Assembly (NCBI GenBank): GCA_020635875.1
Contig: JACJYY010000002.1
Span: 124,001 to 188,000, forward strand
Length of the DNA stretch: 64,000 nucleotides
Source of the DNA: Flavobacteriales bacterium
Lineage (GTDB): Bacteria; Bacteroidota; Bacteroidia; Flavobacteriales; Flavobacteriaceae
Direction of reading: 5' to 3'
Shown here: positions 15,184 to 24,916 of the stretch, piece after piece
Layout of the letters: each line of letters opens with the position of its first letter
How positions within the stretch are numbered: position 1 is the first letter of the stretch
The notes under the pieces: model-generated
The model's database searches: none
What the model was told of the DNA's origin: nothing
What the model saw: the letters and a program-made list of their open reading frames with translations, nothing else
Position numbers and translations under genes: made by a program

Positions 15184-15972
15184 TTACCATTCTCTGAGCT
15201 TATCCAACTCCTTTTGGGCTTCTATTTCTTCTAAGGAAACTACCTTCAAAAAGGAAGGGTGTTGCTCAATGGCATACTCGATCTTTTCGACTATTTCCTC
15301 AACAGATTCGTTATCATAATCAATTTCTAAGGGATTTTTGATGACCATGGATTGCAGAATCCCTTTTTTCTTTAGAAACAATCCTTTTTTATCAAATGAT
15401 CTTCGGAAACCATCAATTACTACAGGCACTACTATTGGCTTGTATTGTTTGATGATATGAGCCGTTCCTTTTCGAATTGGATTAAAGGGCTTAGTTGTTC
15501 CTTGTGGAAAGGTAATCACCCAACCATCGTTTAAAGCTATGCCTATATTTTCTGTGTCCTTTGGATTAACTTCTCGCTTTACCTCCTCTCCTTTAGAACG
15601 CCATGTTCGCTCTACTGTAATGGCTCCCATATACGCCATAATCCTAGGCAACAAACCTGCTTTCATGGTCTCTTTGGCTGCTACATAATACACATTCATT
15701 TTACCATTGAACAAATACCACCAGTTTTTTATGGTATTTTCTCTACCTCTTAAACTCGCATTAAAGACATGAAACATGGCTGCTACATCAGCAAAATAGG
15801 TTTGATGATTGGAGATAAAGAGCACATTGGTTTCAGGCAAATCACGAATCACTTGTGACCCCTCAATTTGTAACTCATTAAAGCCTCTAAAACGCTTGTA
15901 AGAAATAGCTCCAAGGATAATAAATAGTAACCTTTTCAGTAAAATAATATGTCCGAAGGGGCTTTTTTTCAT
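15184..15972 (-). CDS. 1-acyl-glycerol-3-phosphate acyltransferase-like (PlsC family)
   Basis: A 262-aa membrane-associated acyltransferase for phospholipid synthesis or remodelling. It has a hydrophobic N-terminal helix (HIILLKRLLFIILG), the acyltransferase block I NHQTYFAD at 55-62, in which His and Asp are five residues apart rather than four, and block III FPQGTTKPF in place of the more usual FPEGTRS. VVPVVIDGFRRSF is the block IV equivalent. The deviations are why substrate specificity is not assigned. It is convergent with the preceding gene, with the stop codons directly abutting, and no terminator was seen between them. Confidence 0.85.
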   Translation of the reverse strand: MKKSPFGHIILLKRLLFIILGAISYKRFRGFNELQIEGSQVIRDLPETNVLFISNHQTYFADVAAMFHVFNASLRGRENTIKNWWYLFNGKMNVYYVAAKETMKAGLLPRIMAYMGAITVERTWRSKGEEVKREVNPKDTENIGIALNDGWVITFPQGTTKPFNPIRKGTAHIIKQYKPIVVPVVIDGFRRSFDKKGLFLKKKGILQSMVIKNPLEIDYDNESVEEIVEKIEYAIEQHPSFLKVVSLEEIEAQKELDKLREW

Positions 15973-16100
15973 TTATCTTTCGAAATTATTTTGCCAAATT
16001 ACACAATAATTATCCGCTTACATAAACCTTTTTAATAAAAAATCTATCCCACAGAACTTAAATTATTCCTTCAAAAAATTCCTAAAACCATTTTTAAGAC

Positions 16101-16108
16101 TACCTTTG
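16101..16108 (+). promoter_or_regulatory. -7 element of MarC-family gene
   Basis: TACCTTTG matches the Bacteroidota -7 consensus and lies 23 nt before the ATG at 16132, in the divergent region shared with the acyltransferase gene. Confidence 0.5.
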
Positions 16109-16131
16109 CACTACCCAATTTAAAGTCATTT

Positions 16132-16758
16132 ATGGAACTATATCTTTATCTTTTTGCGTCATTGTTCTCGGTAATGAATCCATTGGCTACATTGCCGATT
16201 TTTGTGAGCTTGACAAGCGAAGACACTCCTAAGATTCGTAAAATCACAGCTGTAAAGACTGCTATTAACACATTTATCATATTATTGACGGCTTATTTTG
16301 TTGGGCAATTTATTATCGATTTCTTCGGTATAAGCATCAACTCTTTAAGAATGGCTGGTGGTTTGATTATTACTACATCAGGTTTTGCTTTATTAACTGG
16401 TAAATTTGCCGAGCACAAGGGATTAAAAAACGAAGGAAGAACCTCCCCTAGAACAAGAAACGACATTTCGTTTACTCCACTAGCTATGCCTATTTTGGCT
16501 GGACCGGGATCCATGTCATTATTAATAAGTTTTAATCAAGAATATTATCAGCCTACTCAAATTGCAATTGCGGTTGCTGCTATTTTGTCGATTTGTTTAG
16601 TCATCTTAATTATGTTCCGAAGCTCACAATACATTATTGTCGCTCTTGGCAATTCAGGTATTAACGCGATTTCACGAATTATCGGATTTATCGTTATTGC
16701 TATCGGGATAGAATACATCTCTCACGCTATAGTTAACATTCTTAACGGCGTTCAATAA
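16132..16758 (+). CDS. MarC family integral membrane protein
   Basis: The 208-aa protein has about six hydrophobic segments and the start MELYLYLFASLFSVMNPLAT, with the conserved NPLAT found at the end of the first segment of MarC/UPF0056 proteins. The second half repeats the pattern with AMPILAGPGSMSLL. It is an inner-membrane protein; the family was once linked to multiple antibiotic resistance, but its transport substrate is not established. It stands alone, and the 142-bp region after it holds no other gene. Confidence 0.9.
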   Translation: MELYLYLFASLFSVMNPLATLPIFVSLTSEDTPKIRKITAVKTAINTFIILLTAYFVGQFIIDFFGISINSLRMAGGLIITTSGFALLTGKFAEHKGLKNEGRTSPRTRNDISFTPLAMPILAGPGSMSLLISFNQEYYQPTQIAIAVAAILSICLVILIMFRSSQYIIVALGNSGINAISRIIGFIVIAIGIEYISHAIVNILNGVQ

Positions 16759-16900
16759 CTATTGTTTAACCCCCAACCAATACAATTATGAATATCTCTT
16801 CGCCATAGATAACAGCATTACTACTGTTGCAATTTTATCGTTATATATTTAAACGGTTCAATTAAATTTTCAAAGTCCTCAACCTTTAATTTTTTTAATT

Positions 16901-19900
16901 ATGAAACCTTTAATAGGTGCATTCCTATTGGCTGCATTGGCATGCCAATCTCAAACTATTTTTAATGAGTCTTTCCCCACCGACCAAGGTGGAATTTCAG
17001 GAGACTCCATCTACAAACACGAACAAAATAATCGTTTTGATAATGATTTACTTACCTTTTCTGGTACAGGAATCATACGCAGTACACAACCCAGCTTACA
17101 AGCGGATTATCTTGAAGCATCTGGCGGGTTTAATATTGAACTAGACAACAATCAAGTACTTGTCATAGACAATATTGACGCCTCTTCTTTCAACAACATC
17201 TTATTGTCCTTTGGTGTAAGAAAAAGCACCATAACGGAAGACGGTTCTAATCTTACCATCTCATATAGTTCTACTGGTCTAAACGGAACATACGCTGAGC
17301 TATCTTGGAAAGATTTCCCAACTGGCGTAGGCACAACAGATTGGTATTATCGAACCACAGAGGAGATTCCAAATACAGTAACTACAATAAAATTTGAAAG
17401 CGCATTGAACGATTGGCGTATTGATGACATAAAACTATTCTCCGCAAGTCCTGAAATTGAAGTCAAAGGAAATAACATGTATTTATCTTCAAGCTCAAGT
17501 CCTACAATTACGGATTTTACTTTTTTTGGAGAGAACACCATCAACTATGGATTCACGAGTCATACATTCAACATACATAATCAAGGCGACATACCTCTAG
17601 AAATTAGTTCTATTTCCTCTTCAGACACTGCTAATTTTAGTATCAATTACAACTCTCCCACAACCATAAATCCAAACAAGAGTGATGAATTTAGTATAAC
17701 ATTTAAACCCATAAGTACTGGTATTCAAAACACAACTATTTCTATTCAATCAAACGATACTTCAACACCCATTTATAGTTTTGACATCACAGGGACAGGC
17801 GTTTCTGCTACTATATGCAACTCAATAACAGAATCTATTGCAGAACAAAGTTTTGAAAATCAAACTTCTGATAACTGGAATTATTCCTACGATATTGCTG
17901 ATGGGATCCACATAGACGAAAACACCAATTATGGAGAAAGCGGGAATCGAAACGCCACGGTAATGTACGATGACTCAAAAAGTTTTCAGGTTAATAATGC
18001 CTCTGCTACCCTAATTTTTGATGCCATTAATACCGAAAACTACAACAACAATACGTTACATTTCAATTTAGGTTCTTACTCTACTACTGCGGGAAACGGC
18101 GCAGATGTTGAAGACATAGTATCCGTTTACATCAGCAAAAATAATGGTAATACTTGGAGTCACGAATTACAGATTACTGGTTATGACAATGCTAAATGGT
18201 CTTTGTTTTCTGGTTTGGCTGTAGCCAAAAAATCGTATGAAGACAATTTAGAACTATTTAAACCTACATCTGGAGGATATAAATTAGAGGACGGATACAG
18301 CACTATAGTATTGACGGATTTACCAAGTTGTAGTCACCTAATTGTTAAAATTGTCATTCAAAATGATTTTGATAATGAATTTTGGGCTATTGATAATATC
18401 AAACTAAGTGGGACTAAAAAAGATAGTAGAACATTTTCGTCAGGAGGATGGGATTATGAAGCAACTAACTTCTCCAATGCTGAAATTATCATAGATGGAG
18501 ATTATAATTCTGCTACATCTGGAAATATCGAAGGTTGCAAATGCACCATAACAGACAGCAGTTATGTTACCATTCAATCTGGAGATTACTTATCTGTTCA
18601 TAGTGATATAGAAAACAATGGTGTTTTGTTAGTTAACAATACAGCCAGCTTGTATCAAGTTGATGATTATGGGATCAATACTGGCAATGGATATTTTAGA
18701 CGGTATTCTACACCCATGAAGGAATACGATTATACCTACTGGTCTTCTCCTGTCAAGAATCAAGTTTTAGAAAATTTTTCTTCAGGTGGCTCTTATTATG
18801 AATTTGACCCTTTGTCCAACAATTGGAAAAAAGCTACAGGCACCATGAATGTGGGTAAAGGTTATATTATAAGAGCCATAAAAGGCGTTGATTATTCGGA
18901 CGGAAATGTAAGTTTTAACGGTAGTTTTTATGGTGTTCCAAATAACGGAATCATAACTCAGGAAATTTATAACAGCACTAGTAAATGGAATCTAGTCGGC
19001 AATCCTTATCCTTCAGCCATTGATGCAGATTTATTATTAAACCACGCATCTAATGCAAGCATAACCAATGGAACGATTTATTTCTGGACACATGCCACTG
19101 ACATTAGCAATGGTAATCGTGGTACTTATACTACTGATGATTATGCTTCCTATAATCAAACCGGAGGTGTTGCCGCTGTTAGCGGAAGCGCTACTCCTAC
19201 TAAATATATTGGATCAGGACAATCCTTCTTTATTGAGGCAACACAAAACGGGACACTCACATTCAACAACAGTATGAGAGTAAAAAACGATAATTCTCAA
19301 TTCTTTAGAAGCACCTCAGAAACCCAAAATAGATTTTGGTTAGAGCTTATAAATAACGAAGGAGCGTATAAACAACTGCTAATAGGTTATATCAAAGGTG
19401 CTACTAATCAATTGGATCGAAATTTTGATGGCAAAGCTAAAGAAGCTGGCAATCACATATCATTCTACTCCATAAATGAAAATGAAAATTTATGCATCCA
19501 GGGACGTCAATTCCCTTTTGATAAAAAAGATTTAGTTCGTCTGGGGTATTCCTCTCAAATTGAAGGTGAATTTCAAATTCAATTGGCCAAAAAGGAAGGT
19601 GTTTTTGATCAAAACTCAATAATTCTGAGAGATATAGCACAAAACATCACTCACAATTTATCATTAGAGCCTTATACCTTTTTTTCTACTAAAGGAACTT
19701 TTGACAGCCGTTTCGAGATTATTTTTGAGGGAAAAGAAGCTCTTTCAGTTGAAACTTTTAGTCCTGTCAGCCAAGTTAATATAGTACGTCATAATCATAG
19801 TATCGAAGTCATTTCGGAAACCAATAAAGTAAAATCCTACACCATTTACAACAGTTTAGGAAAGCTTCTTTTGACTAAAAAAGACATCAATAAAAATGAT

Positions 19901-19993
19901 GTTAAAATTCAGCTTGACTCCAATAATCAACTATTAATTATATCCTTTACTCTAGAAAACAACGAAACTGTAACCAAAAAAATTGTTCACTAA
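16901..19993 (+). CDS. large exported protein with choice-of-anchor D and type IX sorting domains
   Basis: A 1030-aa protein. MKPLIGAFLLAALACQSQ is a signal peptide. Residues about 20-182 form a beta-rich jelly-roll-like domain. About 184-300 form a choice-of-anchor D (Ig-like) domain with NYGFTSHTFNIHNQGDIPLE and ending FDITGTGV. Further beta-rich domains follow. The last 80 residues look like a type IX secretion (Por) C-terminal sorting domain, with KSYTIYNSLGKLLLTKK and a final TKKIVH. It should cross the outer membrane through the T9SS and remain on the surface or be released. No catalytic motif was found; adhesion or matrix roles are possible. It converges with argS and the two genes abut exactly. 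Confidence 0.85.
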   Translation: MKPLIGAFLLAALACQSQTIFNESFPTDQGGISGDSIYKHEQNNRFDNDLLTFSGTGIIRSTQPSLQADYLEASGGFNIELDNNQVLVIDNIDASSFNNILLSFGVRKSTITEDGSNLTISYSSTGLNGTYAELSWKDFPTGVGTTDWYYRTTEEIPNTVTTIKFESALNDWRIDDIKLFSASPEIEVKGNNMYLSSSSSPTITDFTFFGENTINYGFTSHTFNIHNQGDIPLEISSISSSDTANFSINYNSPTTINPNKSDEFSITFKPISTGIQNTTISIQSNDTSTPIYSFDITGTGVSATICNSITESIAEQSFENQTSDNWNYSYDIADGIHIDENTNYGESGNRNATVMYDDSKSFQVNNASATLIFDAINTENYNNNTLHFNLGSYSTTAGNGADVEDIVSVYISKNNGNTWSHELQITGYDNAKWSLFSGLAVAKKSYEDNLELFKPTSGGYKLEDGYSTIVLTDLPSCSHLIVKIVIQNDFDNEFWAIDNIKLSGTKKDSRTFSSGGWDYEATNFSNAEIIIDGDYNSATSGNIEGCKCTITDSSYVTIQSGDYLSVHSDIENNGVLLVNNTASLYQVDDYGINTGNGYFRRYSTPMKEYDYTYWSSPVKNQVLENFSSGGSYYEFDPLSNNWKKATGTMNVGKGYIIRAIKGVDYSDGNVSFNGSFYGVPNNGIITQEIYNSTSKWNLVGNPYPSAIDADLLLNHASNASITNGTIYFWTHATDISNGNRGTYTTDDYASYNQTGGVAAVSGSATPTKYIGSGQSFFIEATQNGTLTFNNSMRVKNDNSQFFRSTSETQNRFWLELINNEGAYKQLLIGYIKGATNQLDRNFDGKAKEAGNHISFYSINENENLCIQGRQFPFDKKDLVRLGYSSQIEGEFQIQLAKKEGVFDQNSIILRDIAQNITHNLSLEPYTFFSTKGTFDSRFEIIFEGKEALSVETFSPVSQVNIVRHNHSIEVISETNKVKSYTIYNSLGKLLLTKKDINKNDVKIQLDSNNQLLIISFTLENNETVTKKIVH

Positions 19994-21772
19994 TTACATA
20001 CGATTAGGCACATCAATCCCTAAAAGGCTGAAAGCAGACTTTATGGTTTCAGCTACTTTTTTGGACAACTGAACACGGAAGATTTTTTTTGTAGTATCGT
20101 CTTCACCCAATATGGAAACGGACTGATAGAATGAATTATATCCTTTTACCAAGTCATAGGTATAGTTAGCAATTATGGCTGGGCTATACTGATTGGCGGC
20201 TTGTTGAATCACATCTGGATAGAGTGCTAATTGTTTTATCAGTTCTTTCTCTTTTTCATGAAGCTCAATACCTGAAATATCCTCTGCACAGTCAAAATCA
20301 GCCTTCCTTAAAATAGACTGAATCCGAGCATAGGTATATTGAATAAAAGGCCCAGTATTTCCATTAAAATCAACTGATTCTTCAGGATTGAACAGAATTG
20401 TTTTCTTTGGATCAACCTTTAACAGATAATACTTTAAGGCTCCCATACCTATTATTTTGTATAGGGCATTCTTTTCTTCTTGATTGTATCCATCCAATTT
20501 ACCTAGTTCTTCTGATATTTTTGCTGCTGTATCGGTCATGTCTTGCATCAAATCATCGGCATCTACAACGGTTCCTTCACGCGATTTCATCTTTCCTGAA
20601 GGCAAATCTACCATTCCGTAAGATAAGTGGTACAACTGCTCCGCCCAATCATACCCTAGTCGTTTTAAGATTAAGAATAATACTTTAAAATGATAATCCT
20701 GTTCATTCCCTACGGTATACACCATCCCTCCTACGTTTGTAAAATCTTTTACCCGTTGAATAGCTGTTCCTATATCTTGTGTCATGTATACCGCTGTCCC
20801 GTCAGAACGTAACACTAATTTTTCATCCAAACCTTCATCCGACAAATCAATCCATACTGAACCGTCCTCTTTTCTATAGAAAACCCCTTTGGACAAACCT
20901 TCCTCAATGACATCTTTTCCCAATAAATAGGTATCGCTTTCGTAATATATACTATCAAAATCTACTCCTAAGTTTTTGTAGGTAACCGAAAAACCATCAT
21001 ACACCCATTGATTCATCGTTTTCCATAACGCTACGACTTCTTCATCACCGGCTTCCCAAAGCTGTAACATGTTTTGTGCCTCCTTAAACAACGGAGCTTC
21101 TTTCTTGGCGTTTTCTTCTGAAAGCCCTTTCGCTACTAAATCACCAATTTCTGTTTTGTAAGCTTTGTCAAACTCAACATAAAAATTACCTACCAACTTA
21201 TCTCCTTTCAAGCCTGTTGATTCAGGAGTTTGACCTTTACCAAATTTTTGCCAAGCCAACATGGATTTACAAATATGAATCCCGCGATCATTAATGATCT
21301 GTGTCTTATTTACTTTTTTACCTGATGCTTTTAGGATTTCGGCTACTGAGTAACCCAATAAATTATTTCTTACGTGGCCTAAATGCAAGGGTTTATTCGT
21401 ATTTGGAGAAGAATACTCCACCATTACAGATTTAGACCCTTCGGCAGGTTGAACAAAACCATATTGCTCGTCCCCTTTTATAGCATTTAAAAAAGAAAGA
21501 TAGTACTGATCTGAAATGACAATATTTAAAAATCCCGACACTACATTAAATCGTTCTACCTCTACTACATGAGCAACCAAATACTCTCCGATCTGATTCC
21601 CTAAAGCGACTGGATTTGATTTAAGCACTTTTAGCAACGGAAAAACAACCATCGTGATATCGCCCTCAAAATCTTTTCTGGTGGCCTGAAATTCGATATT
21701 ATGAAAATCTATAGTAAATAATTCTTTGATGGCCTTTTCTATCGCCTGAGATAATACTGCTTGTATTGTCAT
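19994..21772 (-). CDS. argS: arginyl-tRNA synthetase
   Basis: A class I synthetase that charges tRNA-Arg, 592 aa, normal length. The N-terminal additional domain (1-115) precedes the HIGH motif in SSPNTNKPLHLGHVRNN. The KMSKS equivalent reads KMKSREGTV, and the DALR-type anticodon-binding domain forms the C-terminus (FNGNTGPFIQYTYARIQSIL). A TATCTTTG -7 element lies 23 bases upstream on the minus strand (21802-21795). It has its own transcription unit, separated from eno by a terminator. Confidence 0.97.
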   Translation of the reverse strand: MTIQAVLSQAIEKAIKELFTIDFHNIEFQATRKDFEGDITMVVFPLLKVLKSNPVALGNQIGEYLVAHVVEVERFNVVSGFLNIVISDQYYLSFLNAIKGDEQYGFVQPAEGSKSVMVEYSSPNTNKPLHLGHVRNNLLGYSVAEILKASGKKVNKTQIINDRGIHICKSMLAWQKFGKGQTPESTGLKGDKLVGNFYVEFDKAYKTEIGDLVAKGLSEENAKKEAPLFKEAQNMLQLWEAGDEEVVALWKTMNQWVYDGFSVTYKNLGVDFDSIYYESDTYLLGKDVIEEGLSKGVFYRKEDGSVWIDLSDEGLDEKLVLRSDGTAVYMTQDIGTAIQRVKDFTNVGGMVYTVGNEQDYHFKVLFLILKRLGYDWAEQLYHLSYGMVDLPSGKMKSREGTVVDADDLMQDMTDTAAKISEELGKLDGYNQEEKNALYKIIGMGALKYYLLKVDPKKTILFNPEESVDFNGNTGPFIQYTYARIQSILRKADFDCAEDISGIELHEKEKELIKQLALYPDVIQQAANQYSPAIIANYTYDLVKGYNSFYQSVSILGEDDTTKKIFRVQLSKKVAETIKSAFSLLGIDVPNRM

Positions 21773-21849
21773 TTCCTAACTATTTTGAAGTGCGCAAAGA
21801 TACAATTCCTTTAATTCGAAAAAAAGATTTGTCCGTCTTAAACAAAAAA

Positions 21850-21873
21850 AGGAACCTCATAAATGAGATCCCT
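21850..21873 (-). terminator. terminator after eno
   Basis: On the minus strand, GGGATCTCA and TGAGGTTCC form a stem with a short loop and are followed by seven Ts (21850-21844). It lies about 30 bp beyond the eno stop codon. Confidence 0.8.
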
Positions 21874-21901
21874 TTTATTTTGAAACATTGTTATTAAAAA
21901 C

Positions 21902-23197
21902 TTATGCTTTTACTTTGAATGCTTTCTCTTGTGGGAAGTAAGCTACTTCTCCTAATTCTTCTTCAATTCTTAACAACTGATTGTATTTAGCCATACGGTC
22001 AGAACGTGAAGCGGAACCTGTTTTGATTTGCCCTGTATTTAGTGCTACAGCTAAGTCAGCAATAGTATTATCTTCAGTCTCTCCAGAACGGTGTGACATT
22101 ACAGAAGTATAACCTGCATTGTGCGCCATATTAACTGCTGCAATTGTTTCAGACAATGAACCAATTTGATTTACTTTAATCAAGATAGAGTTAGCTACAC
22201 CCAACTCAATTCCTTTTGATAAACGTTCAACATTAGTCACAAATAAATCGTCTCCCACTAATTGAACTCTATCTCCGATTAACTCTGTTAAATATTTTGA
22301 TCCTTCCCAATCATTCTCATCCATACCATCCTCGATAGAAATAATTGGATATTTAGTAGTTAATTCTGCCAAATATTCTGCTTGTTCTTTTGAAGAACGT
22401 ACGGTTCCTTTATCTCCTTCGAACTTAGTATAATCATATTTACCATTTTCGTAAAACTCAGCAGACGCACAGTCTAAAGCAATTTTTACGTCAGTACCAA
22501 AACCATATCCTGCTTTTTCAACCGCTAATTTGATAGAATCCAAAGCATCTTCAGTACCTCCAGCTAGGTTAGGAGCAAATCCTCCTTCATCCCCTACAGC
22601 AGTACTTAAACCTCTGTCATGTAAAACCTTTTTCAAGTTGTGGAAAATCTCTGTTCCCATTTGCATTGCATGTGTAAAACTTTTTGCTCTAACTGGCATA
22701 ATCATAAACTCTTGAAATGCGATAGGCGCATCAGAGTGAGATCCTCCATTAATGATGTTCATCATTGGAACTGGCAATGTATTAGCACTAACTCCTCCAA
22801 CATAACGATATAATGGAATATCTAGTTCTGCTGCTGCTGCTTTGGCTACAGCCAAAGAAACACCTAAAATAGCATTAGCACCTAAACGGCTTTTATTTTT
22901 AGTACCGTCCAAGTCAATCATTACTTTATCAATAGCATTTTGAGCAAATACATCCATACCTACGACTGCCTCTGCAATCTCAGTATTGACATTCTTAACT
23001 GCTTTTAACACTCCCTTTCCAACATAGTCAGAACCACCATCACGCAATTCTACTGCTTCGTGCTCTCCTGTAGATGCTCCTGAAGGAACTGCCGCTCTAC
23101 CCATAGCACCAAATTCTGTTTCTACATCAACTTCTACTGTAGGATTACCACGAGAATCTAAAATCTGTCTAGCGTGAACTCTTACTATAACACTCAT
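21902..23197 (-). CDS. eno: enolase
   Basis: The glycolytic enzyme that interconverts 2-phosphoglycerate and phosphoenolpyruvate, 431 aa. Visible signatures: ARQILDSRGNPTVEVDVET near the start, the flexible loop GRAAVPSGASTGEHEAVELRD, the metal site SIEDGMDENDW, the catalytic-lysine region ILIKVNQIGSLSET and the closing SHRSGETEDNTIADLAV. It begins 3 bp after carA ends, so the two form an operon; the pairing with pyrimidine synthesis has no obvious metabolic logic. A hairpin terminator follows. Confidence 0.98.
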   Translation of the reverse strand: MSVIVRVHARQILDSRGNPTVEVDVETEFGAMGRAAVPSGASTGEHEAVELRDGGSDYVGKGVLKAVKNVNTEIAEAVVGMDVFAQNAIDKVMIDLDGTKNKSRLGANAILGVSLAVAKAAAAELDIPLYRYVGGVSANTLPVPMMNIINGGSHSDAPIAFQEFMIMPVRAKSFTHAMQMGTEIFHNLKKVLHDRGLSTAVGDEGGFAPNLAGGTEDALDSIKLAVEKAGYGFGTDVKIALDCASAEFYENGKYDYTKFEGDKGTVRSSKEQAEYLAELTTKYPIISIEDGMDENDWEGSKYLTELIGDRVQLVGDDLFVTNVERLSKGIELGVANSILIKVNQIGSLSETIAAVNMAHNAGYTSVMSHRSGETEDNTIADLAVALNTGQIKTGSASRSDRMAKYNQLLRIEEELGEVAYFPQEKAFKVKA

Positions 23198-23200
23198 AAT

Positions 23201-24310
23201 TTAATTTTTTGAATTATTAATAACTTCTATAAATTGATCAAATAAATAACTCGAATCATTTGGTCCAGGGCTTGCCTCTGGATGATATTGTACAGAAAAA
23301 CAGTGTTTCGTTTTACTTTTAATTCCTGCTACTGTATTATCATTCAAATGAACATGAGTTATTACTATATCATCATGCTTTTCTACCTCTTCTCTAACCA
23401 CCGCAAAACCATGATTTTGAGAAGTAACCTCACATTTTCCTGTTTCTAAATTTTTAACCGGGTGATTGATTCCTCTATGACCGTTAAACATTTTATAAGT
23501 ACTTATTCCGTTAGCCATAGATATCACTTGATGACCTAAACAAATTCCAAACAACGGCTTATTCTCTGCCAATATGGCTTTGGCTGTTTCAATAGGTTCT
23601 TTCAATGGCGCTGGGTCTCCAGGACCATTAGATAAGAAAAAGCCATCAGGATTAAACGCCTTCAACTCTTCATATGAAGAATTATAAGGGAACACCTTTA
23701 TGTAACAATCTCTTTTGGCTAAATTTCTAAGGATATTAGTCTTTATGCCTAAATCCAAAGCTGAAATCTTATATTTTGCATTTTCGTTACCGAAAAAATA
23801 AGGTTCTTTCGTAGATACCTTTGAAGCCAACTCCAAGCCTTTCATATCAGGAAAGGCAGCTAACTTTTGCTTATGCTCGTCTACTATAGCCTCATCGGTA
23901 GTAATTAACGCATTCATAGCTCCATTTTCACGAATATGTGTTACTAATGCTCTGGTATCTACATCACTAATAGCTACGATATTATTTTTTTCAAAATACG
24001 TTTTTAAATCACTCGTAGAATTAGGTCTTGAATGAGTAAACGAAAAGCTCTTACAAACTAATGCAGAAATTTTTATCCCATCTGATTCCACTTCTTCATT
24101 ATTTACTCCATAGTTACCAATATGCACGTTGGTAGATATCATTATTTGACCTAAGTACGACGGATCTGTAAAAATTTCTTGATATCCTGTCATACCAGTA
24201 TTAAAACAAACTTCTCCGCATACTGTTCCCTCAATTCCTATTGACTTCCCTTTAAAGATTGTCCCGTCGTTTAACAATATAAAAGCTTGATTTCTGTAGG
24301 TGTACTTCAT
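23201..24310 (-). CDS. carA: carbamoyl-phosphate synthase small subunit
   Basis: The glutaminase subunit that supplies ammonia to CarB for pyrimidine and arginine synthesis. At 369 aa, it has the CarA-specific N-terminal domain (LNDGTIFKGKSIGIEG, FNTGMTGYQEIFTDPSYLGQ) and a class I glutamine amidotransferase domain with the nucleophile in PLFGICLGHQVIS and the His/Glu pair in QYHPEASPGP. No carB is in the window. It follows rplQ after 87 bp containing a terminator, and runs into eno. Confidence 0.96.
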   Translation of the reverse strand: MKYTYRNQAFILLNDGTIFKGKSIGIEGTVCGEVCFNTGMTGYQEIFTDPSYLGQIMISTNVHIGNYGVNNEEVESDGIKISALVCKSFSFTHSRPNSTSDLKTYFEKNNIVAISDVDTRALVTHIRENGAMNALITTDEAIVDEHKQKLAAFPDMKGLELASKVSTKEPYFFGNENAKYKISALDLGIKTNILRNLAKRDCYIKVFPYNSSYEELKAFNPDGFFLSNGPGDPAPLKEPIETAKAILAENKPLFGICLGHQVISMANGISTYKMFNGHRGINHPVKNLETGKCEVTSQNHGFAVVREEVEKHDDIVITHVHLNDNTVAGIKSKTKHCFSVQYHPEASPGPNDSSYLFDQFIEVINNSKN

Positions 24311-24344
24311 TTTTTAAATTTGGTTCAAAATTAAACAAAAAAAA

Positions 24345-24369
24345 GGATAATCTTTTACCAAGATTATCC
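24345..24369 (-). terminator. terminator of the ribosomal protein operon
   Basis: A perfect 10-bp stem (GGATAATCTT and its complement) with a 5-nt loop lies between A-tracts and T-tracts, so it ends transcription after rplQ on the minus strand, 29 bp past its stop codon. Confidence 0.9.
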
Positions 24370-24397
24370 TTTTTTAACTGATTATATCAATGAATTT

Positions 24398-24889
24398 TTA
24401 TTCATTCGACTCCTTCTCTTCTGTTGTGTTTTCAACTTGATTCTCAACAGGTGCATCAGCCGATTTGTTAGCTGACTTACCTCTTCGACGAGTTGATTTT
24501 TTCTTCGCCGGAGCTTTAGCCGAATAGATTTCGTTGAAGTCAACCAACTCAATCATCGCCATATCTGCGTTGTCACCTAAACGACTTCCTAATTTAATGA
24601 TACGAGTGTATCCTCCTGGACGGTCTCCAACTTTTACTGAAACTTCTCTAAACAATTCTGCAACCGCTTCTTTATTTTTCAAGTAAGAGAAACAAATACG
24701 TCTGTTATGTGTAGTATCAGTTTTAGATTTTGTTACAATTGGTTCAACAAATAGCTTTAACGCTTTAGCTTTAGCAACCGTTGTATTAATTCTTTTATGC
24801 TCAATTAGGGAACAAGCCATATTAGCCAACATTGACTTTCTGTGAGCTGTTTTTCTACCTAAATGATTTACTTTTTTTCCGTGTCTCAT
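24398..24889 (-). CDS. rplQ: 50S ribosomal protein L17
   Basis: L17 lies at the exit side of the large subunit. The first 115 residues match the family (MRHGKKVNHLGRKTAHRKSM at the start, GDRPGGYTRIIKLGSRLGD later). At 163 aa it is longer than the E. coli protein because of a C-terminal tail, first basic (AKKKSTRRRGKSANKS) and then acidic (ENTTEEKESNE), a feature I know from Bacteroidota. It is the last gene of the ribosomal block, 27 bp after rpoA, and is followed by a strong terminator. Confidence 0.97.
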   Translation of the reverse strand: MRHGKKVNHLGRKTAHRKSMLANMACSLIEHKRINTTVAKAKALKLFVEPIVTKSKTDTTHNRRICFSYLKNKEAVAELFREVSVKVGDRPGGYTRIIKLGSRLGDNADMAMIELVDFNEIYSAKAPAKKKSTRRRGKSANKSADAPVENQVENTTEEKESNE

Positions 24890-24916
24890 TTTTACAATTA
24901 ATTTAGAATAATCAGA